Notes: a model not told the origin generated them from the letters alone. Shown: positions 16,394 through 28,966, counted from the first letter of the stretch. The stretch: 64,000 bases of DNA from Azospirillum tabaci (GCF_014596085.1 NZ_JACCJY010000024.1:49665-113664), one strand, 5' to 3'. A program made the numbers and translations.

Positions 16394-17371
16394 ATGTTCG
16401 GGTTCCTGCGCACCCTGGGTGCCGTCGCCGTTTCCGCCCTGCTCCTGTCTTCTCCCGCGCTGGCGCTCGACAAGGTGACCGTGGCGGGCTGGAGCCAGCC
16501 GATCAGCGAGATCACCAACCTGCTGGCCGAGCCGGACAAGGGCTTCTTCAAGGCCAAGGGGATCGATCTCGGTTATGTGCCGGGGACCGGCGGCGGCTCG
16601 GCCATCCAGAACATGCTGACCGGTCAGGCCGACGTGGCCTTCACCGACCCGGCCTCCTTCTACCTTGCGCTCGACAAGGGCGAGAAGCTGATCGCCATCT
16701 ACAACATCTACCCGCAGAACGTCTTCAACGTGGTGTCGCCGAAGGAGCGCAACATCACCAAGCCCGAAGACCTCAAGGGGAAGCGCATCGGCGTCTACAG
16801 CCTGTCCAGCGGCACGCGCCAGAACCTTCAGGTGCTGCTGCATCAGGTGGGGCTGAGCGAGAAGGATGTGACCATCGAGGTGACCGGCCTGCTGAACTTC
16901 GCCCCCGTCATCCAGGGTCAGGTGGACGCCACCGCGGCGACCGACACCGGCCTGTATGTCGGGATGCAGAAGGGGCTGAAGGACATCAACGTCATCGAGG
17001 TCAAGGATACGCTCAACCTGCCCTCCGACATCTTCGTGGTGACGGAGGAGACTTACCGCACGAAGAAGGACGTTCTGAAGCGCTTCCTCGCCGCCTACCG
17101 CGACAGCGCCGCCTGGATGATCGCCGAGCCGGAGGAAGCCGCCCGCCTCGCCGTGACCCGCGCCATCAACGGCCGTGACGAGGCCACCAACCTCGCCATC
17201 ATCAAGCTGCGCAACGAATCCAGCGTGTCGGAGACGACCAAGGCCAAGGGCCTCGGCCACTTCGATCCGGCGCTGATGCAGAAGGGCGCCGACACCTTCA
17301 AGCAGCTGGGCCTGATCGGGACGGACCTCGACATGGGTAAGCTGGTCCAGTCGGATCTGATCCCCGAGTAA
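16394..17371 (+). CDS. NMT1/THI5-like periplasmic binding protein
   Basis: A 325-residue solute-binding protein. It has a signal peptide (MFGFLRTLGAVAVSALLLSS, cleavage after ALA) and then the type 2 periplasmic fold of the NMT1/THI5-like family. Visible segments are VAGWSQPISEITNLLAEPDKGFF, the ligand-loop GTGGGSAIQNMLTGQADVAF, and LKGKRIGVYSLSSGTRQN starting the second lobe. Family members bind pyrimidines of thiamin metabolism (ThiY), sulfonates or nitrate. The upstream TPP riboswitch favours a thiamin-related ligand. It starts seven bases after the permease stop and is followed at 17 bases by the dehydrogenase, so it belongs to the same operon. Confidence 0.87.
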   Translation: MFGFLRTLGAVAVSALLLSSPALALDKVTVAGWSQPISEITNLLAEPDKGFFKAKGIDLGYVPGTGGGSAIQNMLTGQADVAFTDPASFYLALDKGEKLIAIYNIYPQNVFNVVSPKERNITKPEDLKGKRIGVYSLSSGTRQNLQVLLHQVGLSEKDVTIEVTGLLNFAPVIQGQVDATAATDTGLYVGMQKGLKDINVIEVKDTLNLPSDIFVVTEETYRTKKDVLKRFLAAYRDSAAWMIAEPEEAARLAVTRAINGRDEATNLAIIKLRNESSVSETTKAKGLGHFDPALMQKGADTFKQLGLIGTDLDMGKLVQSDLIPE

Positions 17372-17388
17372 GGAAGGCGGGCCGGGCC

Positions 17389-18156
17389 ATGGATTTCCGC
17401 GACAAGACCGTCCTCGTCACCGGCGCCAGCCGCGGCATCGGCGCCGCCATCGCCAAGGCCTTCGCGGCGGAGGGGGCGGCGGTCGCCGTCAACTACCTCC
17501 AGAATGCGGACGCCGCGGAGGCGGTGGCGGCGGCCTGCCGGGAGGCCGGGGGCGACGCCTGGGCGGTGCAGGCCGACGTGACCGACTCCGACGCGGTGGC
17601 GCGCATGGTGGAGCGCACGGCGGAGGAATTCGGCAAGATCGACGTGGTGGTGAACAACGCCTTCCGCCCCTACGCCTTCGACCCCGAGAAGCGCAAGCTG
17701 TTCTGGGACACCGAGTGGGCGGACTACCGGGGGCAGGTGGATGGGGCGCTGCTCGGCACCTACAACGTCTGCCGGGCGGTGCTGCCGGTGATGCGGCGGC
17801 GGCCGGGCGGCAGCATCGTGAACATGGCGACCGACCTCGTGGCCCGGCCCACCGTGCCCTATCACGACTACACGACGGCCAAGGCGGCGCTGGTCGGATT
17901 CAGCCGCAATCTGGCGGCCGAGCTGGGTCCGCTGGGCATCCGCGTCAATTGCGTGGCGCCGGGGCTGGTCTATCCCACCGACGCCAGCCGGGCGACGAAG
18001 GAGGACGTGAAGGACGCCATCGTGGCCCAGACCCCCCTGCGCCGCATCGCCACGCCGGAGGACGTGACCGGCCCGGTTCTGTTCCTGGCCTCAGGCTGGA
18101 GCCGCTTCATGACCGGGCAGGTGCTGTATGTGGATGGCGGGTTGGTGATGGGGTGA
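17389..18156 (+). CDS. Short-chain dehydrogenase/reductase with Thr at the Ser position
   Basis: A 255-residue classical SDR. The cofactor loop TGASRGIG is at residues 11-18, NNA at the usual place, and the catalytic Tyr161-x3-Lys165 in DYTTAK. The position 13 residues before the Tyr, normally Ser, is Thr148 (NMATDL), a conservative but uncommon change. The C-terminal YVDGGLVMG is typical of FabG-like members. It is the last gene of the riboswitch operon. A natural role would be to reduce the aldehyde made by the LuxC-like enzyme to an alcohol; that step is an inference from the gene order. A palindromic repeat begins two bases after the stop. Confidence 0.85.
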   Translation: MDFRDKTVLVTGASRGIGAAIAKAFAAEGAAVAVNYLQNADAAEAVAAACREAGGDAWAVQADVTDSDAVARMVERTAEEFGKIDVVVNNAFRPYAFDPEKRKLFWDTEWADYRGQVDGALLGTYNVCRAVLPVMRRRPGGSIVNMATDLVARPTVPYHDYTTAKAALVGFSRNLAAELGPLGIRVNCVAPGLVYPTDASRATKEDVKDAIVAQTPLRRIATPEDVTGPVLFLASGWSRFMTGQVLYVDGGLVMG

Positions 18157-18157
18157 C

Positions 18158-18266
18158 CCTTGCCCCCACCCCAACCCTCCCCCGCTGCGCAGGGGAGGGG
18201 GATTCTGGCCCTCCCCTGCGCAGCGGGGGAGGGAGGGACCCGCGAAGCGGGAGGGTGGGGGCAACC
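18158..18266. repeat. Interspersed palindromic repeat, copy 3
   Basis: CTTGCCCCCACCCCAACCCT ... AGGGTGGGGGCAA, with inner arms CCCCCGCTGCGCAGGGG and CCCCTGCGCAGCGGGGG, plus a small GACCCGCGAAGCGGGAGG hairpin. It fills the gap between the end of the riboswitch operon and the convergent DUF6494 gene and could act as a bidirectional transcription end. Confidence 0.85.
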
Positions 18267-18277
18267 GGTGCCGACGC

Positions 18278-18484
18278 TTACTCCAACGCAATCTCCCCCT
18301 TGATCTCATGCTCCAGCCCGATGGCCTCGATGGTCAGCACGACGCGGGCCTGGAGCGTCTCGTTGCCCTTCAGCTTTCCGGCTTCCATCGCTTCGGTCAC
18401 GGCGCGCTCGATCTCGCGCTGCGAGGTGACGCCGACGACCTTCAGGTACTTCCGGATGCCCATGTTGAAGGTGTCGTGGTCCAT
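18278..18484 (-). CDS. DUF6494 small protein
   Basis: A 68-residue soluble protein matching the DUF6494 family: FNMGIRKYLKVVGVTSQREIE at the N-terminal end, then AGKLKGNETLQARVVLTI and a terminal HEIKGEIALE. The function of the family is unknown; members are small, conserved in alphaproteobacteria and usually monocistronic. ATG at 18484 is chosen because a GGAGGAG site ends six bases before it and the family begins here. A longer in-frame start exists, but its added residues are not family-like. Confidence 0.8.
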   Translation of the reverse strand: MDHDTFNMGIRKYLKVVGVTSQREIERAVTEAMEAGKLKGNETLQARVVLTIEAIGLEHEIKGEIALE

Positions 18485-18588
18485 GATGCTCCTCCCTCTC
18501 TGATCGCTCCCGAAGACAACCGTCGCGGCAACGCTTTGTCCCGCGTCCCTGTCGCCACCCGCCGGCCATGGGCGCCGGTTGCGGCCCA

Positions 18589-18605
18589 TTCAGGTGCCGT
18601 TCAGG
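18589..18605 (+). promoter_or_regulatory. Direct-repeat box, probable PhoP/OmpR-type site
   Basis: TTCAGG-N5-TTCAGG, an 11-bp period direct repeat 48 bases upstream of the PepSY protein start, followed shortly by TTAACT (a possible -10). Hexamers spaced by five bases on one face of the helix are the standard arrangement for OmpR/PhoP-family regulators. The operon encodes such a regulator, so autoregulation is the simplest reading. Confidence 0.5.
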
Positions 18606-18652
18606 CGGCTTTGTGTTAACTGGGAACGTCCATTCGCCCGCCGGTTCCGACC

Positions 18653-19009
18653 ATGATCGCCGCCCGCGCCGTCCTGCTGTCCCTGATCCTCCTCGGCGCC
18701 GCCCTCCCTGGCGCCACTCTGCCGGCGGGCGCCGACGACGACCGCGACCATGAGCGGGCGCGGGAGGCGTTCCGTTCGGGCCGGGCGCTGCCGCTGGAGG
18801 CCATCCTGGCCCGCGCGCAGGCCGATTTCCCCGGTGACATCCTGGACGTCGAGTTCGAGGATGAGGACGGTCGGATCGTCTACGAGATCAAGACCATCAC
18901 CGCCGAAGGCCGCGTCCTGAAGCTGAAGTACGACGCCGCCACCGGCGACCTGCTGCGGGTGCGCGGGCGCAACGGGAAAGGGGAGGGCGGCCATCATGGG
19001 AAGAGGTGA
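18653..19009 (+). CDS. Exported PepSY-domain protein
   Basis: A 118-residue protein with a signal peptide (residues 1 to about 27, ending AGA) and one PepSY-like domain. Visible are LPLEAILARAQADFPGDILDVEFEDEDGRIVYEIK and LKLKYDAATGDLLRVRG. PepSY proteins in the periplasm are thought to modulate proteases or sensor kinases. It is translationally coupled to the response regulator (overlap region 19006-19009) and is the first gene of a PepSY-regulator-kinase operon. It may therefore be an accessory or target of the kinase. The C-terminal tail is basic and His/Gly-rich. Confidence 0.82.
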   Translation: MIAARAVLLSLILLGAALPGATLPAGADDDRDHERAREAFRSGRALPLEAILARAQADFPGDILDVEFEDEDGRIVYEIKTITAEGRVLKLKYDAATGDLLRVRGRNGKGEGGHHGKR

Positions 19010-19014
19010 GCGCC

Positions 19015-19674
19015 ATGCGCCTGCTCGTCGTCGAGGATGATCCGGCGCTCGCCCGCCAGCTCGCCGAACGGCTGGAGGGCGAGGGCTACGCGGTGGACCG
19101 CGCCGCCGATGGCGAGGAGGGGCAGTTCCTCGGCGAGACCGAGCCTTACGACGCCATCGTGCTGGACCTCGGCCTGCCACGGGTGGACGGGCTGACGGTG
19201 CTGCGCTCCTGGCGCGCGCAGGGGATCACGGCACCGGTCATCATCCTGACCGCCCGCGGCGCCTGGACGGAGAAAGTCCAGGGCATCGACGCCGGGGCCG
19301 ACGACTATCTGGCGAAGCCCTTCAGCATGGAGGAGCTGCTGGCCCGCATCCGCGCGCTGATCCGCCGCTCCAAGGGCCACGCCTCGGCGGAGATCGCCTG
19401 CGGCGGGGTGGTGCTGGACACCCGCTCGGGTCGGGTCACGCTGGACGGGCGGCCGGTCGACCTGACCGGGCACGAGTTCCGCGTGTTCGATTACCTGATG
19501 CACCGCAAGGGCCAGCTCGTCTCGCGCACGGAGCTGACCGAGCACATCTACGCCCAGGATTTCGACCGCGATTCCAACACCATCGAGGTCTTCGTCGGCC
19601 GTCTGCGCCGCAAGCTGGGCGCCGACCTGATCAAGACCGTGCGCGGGCTCGGCTACAAGCTGGAGGCGCCGTGA
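19015..19674 (+). CDS. OmpR/PhoP-family response regulator
   Basis: A 219-residue regulator: receiver domain with acidic pair E7/D8/D9, phosphoacceptor D51 (IVLDLGLPRVDG), and K in DDYLAKPFSMEELLAR. It is followed by a winged-helix DNA-binding domain with VDLTGHEFRVFDYLMHRKG and SNTIEVFVGRLRRKLG. Closest in style to PhoP/QseB. ATG at 19015 is chosen over GTG at 19006 because GAGGTGAG then serves as ribosome binding site. It overlaps the kinase start by four bases. A direct-repeat box upstream of the operon is the likely own target. Confidence 0.92.
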   Translation: MRLLVVEDDPALARQLAERLEGEGYAVDRAADGEEGQFLGETEPYDAIVLDLGLPRVDGLTVLRSWRAQGITAPVIILTARGAWTEKVQGIDAGADDYLAKPFSMEELLARIRALIRRSKGHASAEIACGGVVLDTRSGRVTLDGRPVDLTGHEFRVFDYLMHRKGQLVSRTELTEHIYAQDFDRDSNTIEVFVGRLRRKLGADLIKTVRGLGYKLEAP

Positions 19675-21035
19675 CCGGCCCTGTCCACGGTGGGCGGCGG
19701 CTGACCGGGTCGCTGCGCTTCCGCCTGCTGGCCGGGGCGGCGGTGTGGATCGCGCTAGCCCTGGCTCTGGCCGGGCTGGTGCTGTCCGGCCTGTTCCGCG
19801 ACCATGTGGCCCGCCGCTTCGAGGCGGAGCTGACCAACCATCTCGACCAGCTCGCCGCGCTGATCGAACTGGGGGCGGACGGCGCGCCGGTGCTGCGCCA
19901 GCCGCTCAGCGACCCGCGCTTCCGCCGGCCGCTGTCGGGGCTGTATTGGCAGGTGGGGCCGGGGGAGGCGCCCGTCCTGCGCTCCCGCTCGCTGTGGGAC
20001 GAGGCGCTGCCCCTGCCGCCGGACGAGGTCGCGGACGGCGACATCCACCGCCACAGCGTCGTCGGCCCCGCCGGGCGTCAATTGTCGGTGCTGGAACGCG
20101 CCGTGACCTTCCCGAACGGGACGGCGCCCCTGCGCATGGCGGTGGCGCAGGACGAGGCGGAACTGCGGGCGGTGGTGGCTGACTTCAACCGGGTGCTCTG
20201 GCTGTCGCTGGGGGCGCTGGCGCTGGCGCTGATCGCCGCGGCGGTGGTCCAGGTGTCGGTGGGGCTGCGCCCGCTGGTGCGGCTGCGCGCCGAGCTGGCC
20301 GCGGTGCGGGCTGGACGCAGCAAGCGTTTCGGCGGCGACTTTCCGCGCGAGGTGCAGCCGCTGCTCGACGACCTGAACGCCCTGCTGGACCATTCGGAGG
20401 AGGTCGTGGTGCGGGCGCGGCTCCAGGCCGGGAACCTCGCTCACGCGCTGAAGACGAACCTTGCCGTGCTGGCGAACGAGGCGGAGGGGGAGGCCGTCGC
20501 CCGGCGGGTGGCGGAGATGCGCCGCCACATCGACCACCACATGGCCCGCGCCCGCGCCGCCGCCGCCCGCGGCCTGCCCGGCGTCGCCACCCCGGTGGCC
20601 GACAGCGCCGGGGCGCTGGCGCGGGTGATGGAGAAGCTCCAGGGTGGGGGCCAGAGTGGGGGACGGGTGACGGTCACCGTCCGCGCCCCGCGCGAGCATG
20701 TCTTCGCCGGGGAGCGCGAGGATCTCGACGAGATGCTGGGCAACCTGATGGACAACGCCATGAAGTGGGCGGGGTCGCGGGTGGAGGTCGCGTCGCGGCT
20801 GGAGGCGGGCGGGATGCTGGCGGTGGTGGTCGAGGACGACGGGCCGGGCCTGCCCGCCGACCGGCGCGATGCCGTGCTGGCCCCCGGCGTGCGGCTGGAC
20901 GAAAGCACGCCGGGCAGCGGCCTCGGCCTTGCCGTCGTGCGCGACGTGGCGCGGCTCTACGGTGGCGACCTGCGTCTGGGCGATTCGCCGCTCGGCGGGT
21001 TGCGGGTGGAGCTGGTGCTGCCGGCGGCGTCCTGA
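19671..21035 (+). CDS. PhoQ-like sensor histidine kinase
   Basis: A 454-residue membrane kinase. Transmembrane helices lie near residues 19-42 and 178-200, flanking a periplasmic domain of about 135 residues. Then come a HAMP segment, an H-box with His258 in NLAHALKTNLAVLAN, an N-box (MLGNLMDNAMKWA) and G-boxes (DDGPGLP, GSGLGLAVV). The H-box is PhoQ-like (HxLKT) but has Asn where Pro is usual. It starts at GTG 19671, overlapping the regulator stop. Periplasmic acidic clusters that might bind divalent cations are modest, so the stimulus is uncertain. Confidence 0.9.
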   Translation: MTGPVHGGRRLTGSLRFRLLAGAAVWIALALALAGLVLSGLFRDHVARRFEAELTNHLDQLAALIELGADGAPVLRQPLSDPRFRRPLSGLYWQVGPGEAPVLRSRSLWDEALPLPPDEVADGDIHRHSVVGPAGRQLSVLERAVTFPNGTAPLRMAVAQDEAELRAVVADFNRVLWLSLGALALALIAAAVVQVSVGLRPLVRLRAELAAVRAGRSKRFGGDFPREVQPLLDDLNALLDHSEEVVVRARLQAGNLAHALKTNLAVLANEAEGEAVARRVAEMRRHIDHHMARARAAAARGLPGVATPVADSAGALARVMEKLQGGGQSGGRVTVTVRAPREHVFAGEREDLDEMLGNLMDNAMKWAGSRVEVASRLEAGGMLAVVVEDDGPGLPADRRDAVLAPGVRLDESTPGSGLGLAVVRDVARLYGGDLRLGDSPLGGLRVELVLPAAS

Positions 21036-21127
21036 CCGGCGCAAGAATTCCGTCACATCTCCGCGCTGGCGGCGGACCGTCCCTTGTGGTCTGAATGGCG
21101 TCCCTTCGCGTGCTCCGGAGACGACGC

Positions 21128-22519
21128 ATGACCCAGGCGGACAGCGCCAACGACCCCGGCGTCGACACCGCCGGTCATGGGGTGGGCCTGTGGGAGGCGG
21201 TGCGCGTCTGGGCGCGGATCGCGGCGCTGAGCTTCGGCGGGCCGGCCGGCCAGATCGCCATGATGCACCGCGTCGTGGTGGACGAGAAGAGGTGGATCGG
21301 GGAGGAGCGGTTCCTCCACGCCTTGAACTACTGCATGCTGCTGCCAGGGCCGGAGGCGCAGCAACTGGCCGTTTACATCGGCTGGCTGATGCACCGGACG
21401 GTGGGCGGGCTGATCGCCGGCGTCCTGTTCGTCCTGCCGGGCGCGCTGGCCATCATGGCGCTCAGCCTGCTCTACGCGACGCTGGGAAACACCGGCCCGG
21501 TGCAGGGGCTGTTCTTCGGGTTGAAGGCGGCGGTCCTCGCGGTGGTGCTGGAGGCGGTCGTCCGCGTCGGGCGGCGCACGCTGAAGAACAGGGCGATGGT
21601 CGCCCTGTCGGCGGCGGCCTTCCTGGCGATCTTCGCCTTCAACGTCCCGTTTCCCATGATCATCCTGACCGCCGCCCTGATCGGGCTGGCCGGGGCGCGG
21701 CTGGGCGTCTCCGCCTTCCGGCCGGCCCCGCATCTGCCGGGTCCGTCCGCCAACCGGACCAGCCTGCTGGGCGAGGGGATGCCGGACCACGCGCGCCCCT
21801 CCACCGCATGGTCGCTGCGGGTCGGGGCGGTCTGCCTCGCCTTGTGGCTGGGGCCGGTGCTGGCGCTGCTGCTGACGCTGGGGCCGGACAACACGTTCAC
21901 CGGCATCGCCGTCTTCTTTTCCAAGATGGCGGTGGTGACCTTCGGCGGCGCCTACGCCGTGCTGGCCTACGTGGCGCAGCAGGCGGTGGAGACCTATGGC
22001 TGGCTCCATCCCGGCGAGATGCTCGACGGGCTGGGCATGGCGGAGACGACGCCGGGGCCGCTGATCATGGTCGTGCAGTTCGTGGGCTTCCTTGGCGCGC
22101 TGCGCGATCCAGGGGCGTTGCCGCCGTTGCTGGCCGGGGTGCTGGGCGGTCTGCTGACCACCTGGGTCACCTTCGTGCCCTGCTTCCTGTGGATCTTCCT
22201 CGGCGCACCCTATGTCGAGGCGCTGCGCGGCAACCGGATGCTCGGCGCTGCCCTGTCGGCGATCACCGCGGCGGTGGTCGGGGTGATCCTGAATCTGGCG
22301 TTGTGGTTCGCCCTGCACACGCTGTTCGCCCGCCTGGAACCGGTGTCCGTCGCCGGGATGAGACTGGACCTGCCCATCCTCGCCAGCGTCAACCTGCCCG
22401 CCCTGGCGCTGACCGTGGCGGCGGTGCTGGCGGTGTTCCGCTTCAAGGCGGGGATGCTGCCGACCCTGGCCGCCTGCGCGCTGGCCGGCGTGGCGCTGCG
22501 CATGGCGGGGGTGGCGTAG
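21128..22519 (+). CDS. chrA: Chromate efflux transporter ChrA
   Basis: A 463-residue two-domain CHR transporter that expels chromate. The N half has FGGPAGQIAMMHRVVVDEKRW and LLPGPEAQQLAVYIGWL; the C half repeats the pattern with FGGAYAVLAYVAQQAVETYGWL and ETTPGPLIMVVQFVGFLGA. This confirms the duplicated CHR architecture with about 10-12 membrane segments. ATG at 21128 is used because GGAGA precedes it; an ATG 33 bases earlier lacks a site. It is separated from the kinase by about 90 bases, and no ChrB regulator is nearby, so chromate induction through this locus is not evident. Confidence 0.9.
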   Translation: MTQADSANDPGVDTAGHGVGLWEAVRVWARIAALSFGGPAGQIAMMHRVVVDEKRWIGEERFLHALNYCMLLPGPEAQQLAVYIGWLMHRTVGGLIAGVLFVLPGALAIMALSLLYATLGNTGPVQGLFFGLKAAVLAVVLEAVVRVGRRTLKNRAMVALSAAAFLAIFAFNVPFPMIILTAALIGLAGARLGVSAFRPAPHLPGPSANRTSLLGEGMPDHARPSTAWSLRVGAVCLALWLGPVLALLLTLGPDNTFTGIAVFFSKMAVVTFGGAYAVLAYVAQQAVETYGWLHPGEMLDGLGMAETTPGPLIMVVQFVGFLGALRDPGALPPLLAGVLGGLLTTWVTFVPCFLWIFLGAPYVEALRGNRMLGAALSAITAAVVGVILNLALWFALHTLFARLEPVSVAGMRLDLPILASVNLPALALTVAAVLAVFRFKAGMLPTLAACALAGVALRMAGVA

Positions 22520-22561
22520 GGGGCCGAAGGCCGCGCCCGGACCGGCGCGGCCCTGCCGGCA

Positions 22562-22732
22562 TCAGTGCATCTCCTGAACCTGGGCGATGCGTTCGGTGAT
22601 GCGGTCGAGGCGGCGGGACAGTTGGTCCTCGTCCTCCGGCGCGATCTGGCCCTTGCGTTGGGCAAGCCGCAGGGCCGCTTGCGCCTCCTCCAGGCAATCG
22701 AGCGTGTGACGCACGTAGTCGTGTTGGGCCAT
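22562..22732 (-). CDS. 56-residue hypothetical protein, helical
   Basis: A small gene of 57 codons including the stop. A clear AGGAGG ribosome binding site lies eight bases before ATG at 22732, and its codon use is coherent. The product is charged and predicted wholly helical (VRHTLDCLEEAQAALRLAQ, then RRLDRITERIAQVQEMH with heptad-like spacing). It might form a short coiled coil. I do not recognise the family. It is convergent with chrA and about 150 bases from the GST gene, upstream of its own strand's start. Function unknown. Confidence 0.6.
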   Translation of the reverse strand: MAQHDYVRHTLDCLEEAQAALRLAQRKGQIAPEDEDQLSRRLDRITERIAQVQEMH

Positions 22733-22879
22733 GCCCCCATCCTCCTCAGCCGTTCTGCAACCAAAGCGAAACAGACCGGTACGGATGGGGTTCCGTCTTT
22801 TGGCGGGGCCTATCCCGGTCGGACAGATCGGATCGGGAGAGCCTGGTCTATAATTTTCCCGCAGAGATCGTGGGGAAAT

Positions 22880-23548
22880 TCAGAAGTCCAGGTCGGCGTA
22901 ATGGCGGGGCGGCGGGCAGCCGGGGATGCTGTCGGTCAGCAGGGCGCGGAAGCTGGGGCGCGATTTGATGCGGGCGTACCAGTCCTTGGCCTCCGGCACC
23001 TTGTCCCACGGCACGTTGTCCACGTAATCGACGCAGGACAGCGCCGCCGCCGCCGCGATGTCGGCCACCGTGAAGGTGGAGCCGGCCAGCCAGGGACGGC
23101 GTTCCGACAGGAAGGCGATGTATTCCATGTGGTACTGGATGTTCGCCAGCCCGGCGCGGATCGCCGGGGCGTAGGGGTGGCCCTGGCCGGACAGCCGCTT
23201 GATCAGCTTCTCGCCGACCAGATTCTCGGTCACCTCGCGGTCGAAGGTCCGGGTGAACCAATCGACGATCCGGCGCACCTCGGCGCGGGCCGCCACCTCC
23301 CGCGGCATCAGGGCCACGTCGGGATAGGCCTCCTCCAGATACTCCAGCACGGGCAGCCCGCCGGCCACGACGGTTCCGTCCTCCTCCACCAGCACCGGCG
23401 GCTCGCCGGCGGGATTCAGCATCAGGAAATCCTCGCGCCGTTCCCACGGCTTCTCGATGACCGCGTCGAAGGGAAGACCCTTCTCGGCCAGCATCACCCG
23501 CGCGACGCGGGACAAGGGATGGAGGGGGTGGTGATGGAGTGTCCGCAT
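22880..23548 (-). CDS. Glutathione S-transferase family protein, FzlA-like
   Basis: A 222-residue GST-fold protein: thioredoxin-like half (TLHHHPLHPLSRVARVMLAEKG, LNPAGEPPVLVEEDG) and all-helical half (FTVADIAAAAALSCVDYV). The HHPL...SR start and the terminal HYADLDF resemble FzlA, the alphaproteobacterial GST homologue that binds FtsZ and is needed for constriction. The sequence lacks the usual clear catalytic Ser/Tyr of detoxifying GSTs near residue 10. FzlA identity is from memory of the family pattern and should be treated as probable, not proven. Monocistronic. Confidence 0.72.
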   Translation of the reverse strand: MRTLHHHPLHPLSRVARVMLAEKGLPFDAVIEKPWERREDFLMLNPAGEPPVLVEEDGTVVAGGLPVLEYLEEAYPDVALMPREVAARAEVRRIVDWFTRTFDREVTENLVGEKLIKRLSGQGHPYAPAIRAGLANIQYHMEYIAFLSERRPWLAGSTFTVADIAAAAALSCVDYVDNVPWDKVPEAKDWYARIKSRPSFRALLTDSIPGCPPPRHYADLDF

Positions 23549-23649
23549 GCCGGGCCGGACTGTAGCGTATGGGGAGCGTGGAAAACAGTCTGCGCTTTGG
23601 CCTGTGACGCCGCTCCTTCGGCTTATGGATTAACCGTGCCGAGGGGGTG

Positions 23650-24123
23650 TCAAAGGGCGGATTTGCGGTAGACCACCAGGGGGGCGGCGTCGCCCTCCGG
23701 ACCGGCGCCGGGGACCGGAGTCCAGCCGTTGTGCTCGTAGAAGGCGCGGGCCGCCGCGTTGCGCGAGGCGCAGGCCAGTTCGGCGGAGCCGCGCAGCAGG
23801 GCCAGCGCCTCGCGCAGCAGCGCGCTGCCGATGCCCCGCCCGCGCCACAGCGGATCGATGAACAGGGTGTGGATGAAGCGGTCGCCGGCATCGACGGAGA
23901 CGAAGCCGACGATCAGCCGGGTCGCCGTCCCGGCACCGTCCAGCTCGGCCACCAGCACCTCTTCCCCGTCCACGCAGTCGTAATAGTCGTCCAGGCCGAA
24001 CCGGTCCTCGGGCTGCCAGGAAAAGGCGTTGCGGCGCCCGTGCAGGAAGATGTCGGCGCAGCGCGGCCCGTCCGCCGCCGTGGCGAAGCGAATGCTGATG
24101 CGCAAGCCGTCCTCTGCCGGCAT
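23650..24123 (-). CDS. GNAT-family N-acetyltransferase
   Basis: A 157-residue acetyl-CoA-dependent transferase. Motif A (FIHTLFIDPLWRGRGIGSALL, with the RGRGIG pyrophosphate loop) and motif B (ACASRNAAARAFYEHNGW) are present, giving the complete GNAT fold. The acceptor is unknown. ATG at 24123 has GGAGGG a few bases upstream. It precedes the GST gene in the same direction with about 100 bases between them. Confidence 0.85.
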   Translation of the reverse strand: MPAEDGLRISIRFATAADGPRCADIFLHGRRNAFSWQPEDRFGLDDYYDCVDGEEVLVAELDGAGTATRLIVGFVSVDAGDRFIHTLFIDPLWRGRGIGSALLREALALLRGSAELACASRNAAARAFYEHNGWTPVPGAGPEGDAAPLVVYRKSAL

Positions 24124-24235
24124 GACGCCCTCCCGTGTGGTTGCGGATGCCCCCAGGCGGTCCTAACAACCCATTCCGCACCAGATTATTCCAGGAACCG
24201 GCGCCATGAAAAGGACGCCCGTGCCGCCGTCGGCG

Positions 24236-24271
24236 TGAAAAACGGCGGCCCGGTTGCCCCGGACCGCCGTT
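24236..24271 (-). terminator. Rho-independent terminator after gltB
   Basis: A 13-bp stem, AACGGCGGCCCGG at 24241-24253 pairing with CCGGACCGCCGTT at 24259-24271, with one G-U pair and a five-base loop. Reading on the minus strand it is followed by TTTTT (24236-24240 as AAAAA on plus). It lies 40 bases beyond the gltB stop. Confidence 0.85.
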
Positions 24272-24310
24272 CGCGTATGCACATCCCACTTGAGACTTAT
24301 TGCTTGGGGC

Positions 24311-28858
<4,548 letters not shown>

Positions 28859-28886
28859 CGGTGGACCCTTTCAATCAGTCTGTTCG

Positions 28887-28907
28887 GAAGGGGGACTTCG
28901 CCCCTTC
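28887..28907 (-). other. Stem-loop in the gltD-gltB gap
   Basis: GAAGGGG (28887-28893) pairs perfectly with CCCCTTC (28901-28907) across a seven-base loop, midway in the 108-base gap between gltD and gltB on the transcribed strand. There is no U-run, so it is not a simple terminator. It could stabilise or partly end the gltD transcript and set subunit ratio; this is inference. Confidence 0.45.
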
Positions 28908-28966
28908 ACCCCCGCCAGGGGCCGAAATGGACCCACTGGAACCCGCGGAATTATGGATTGCTTGGC

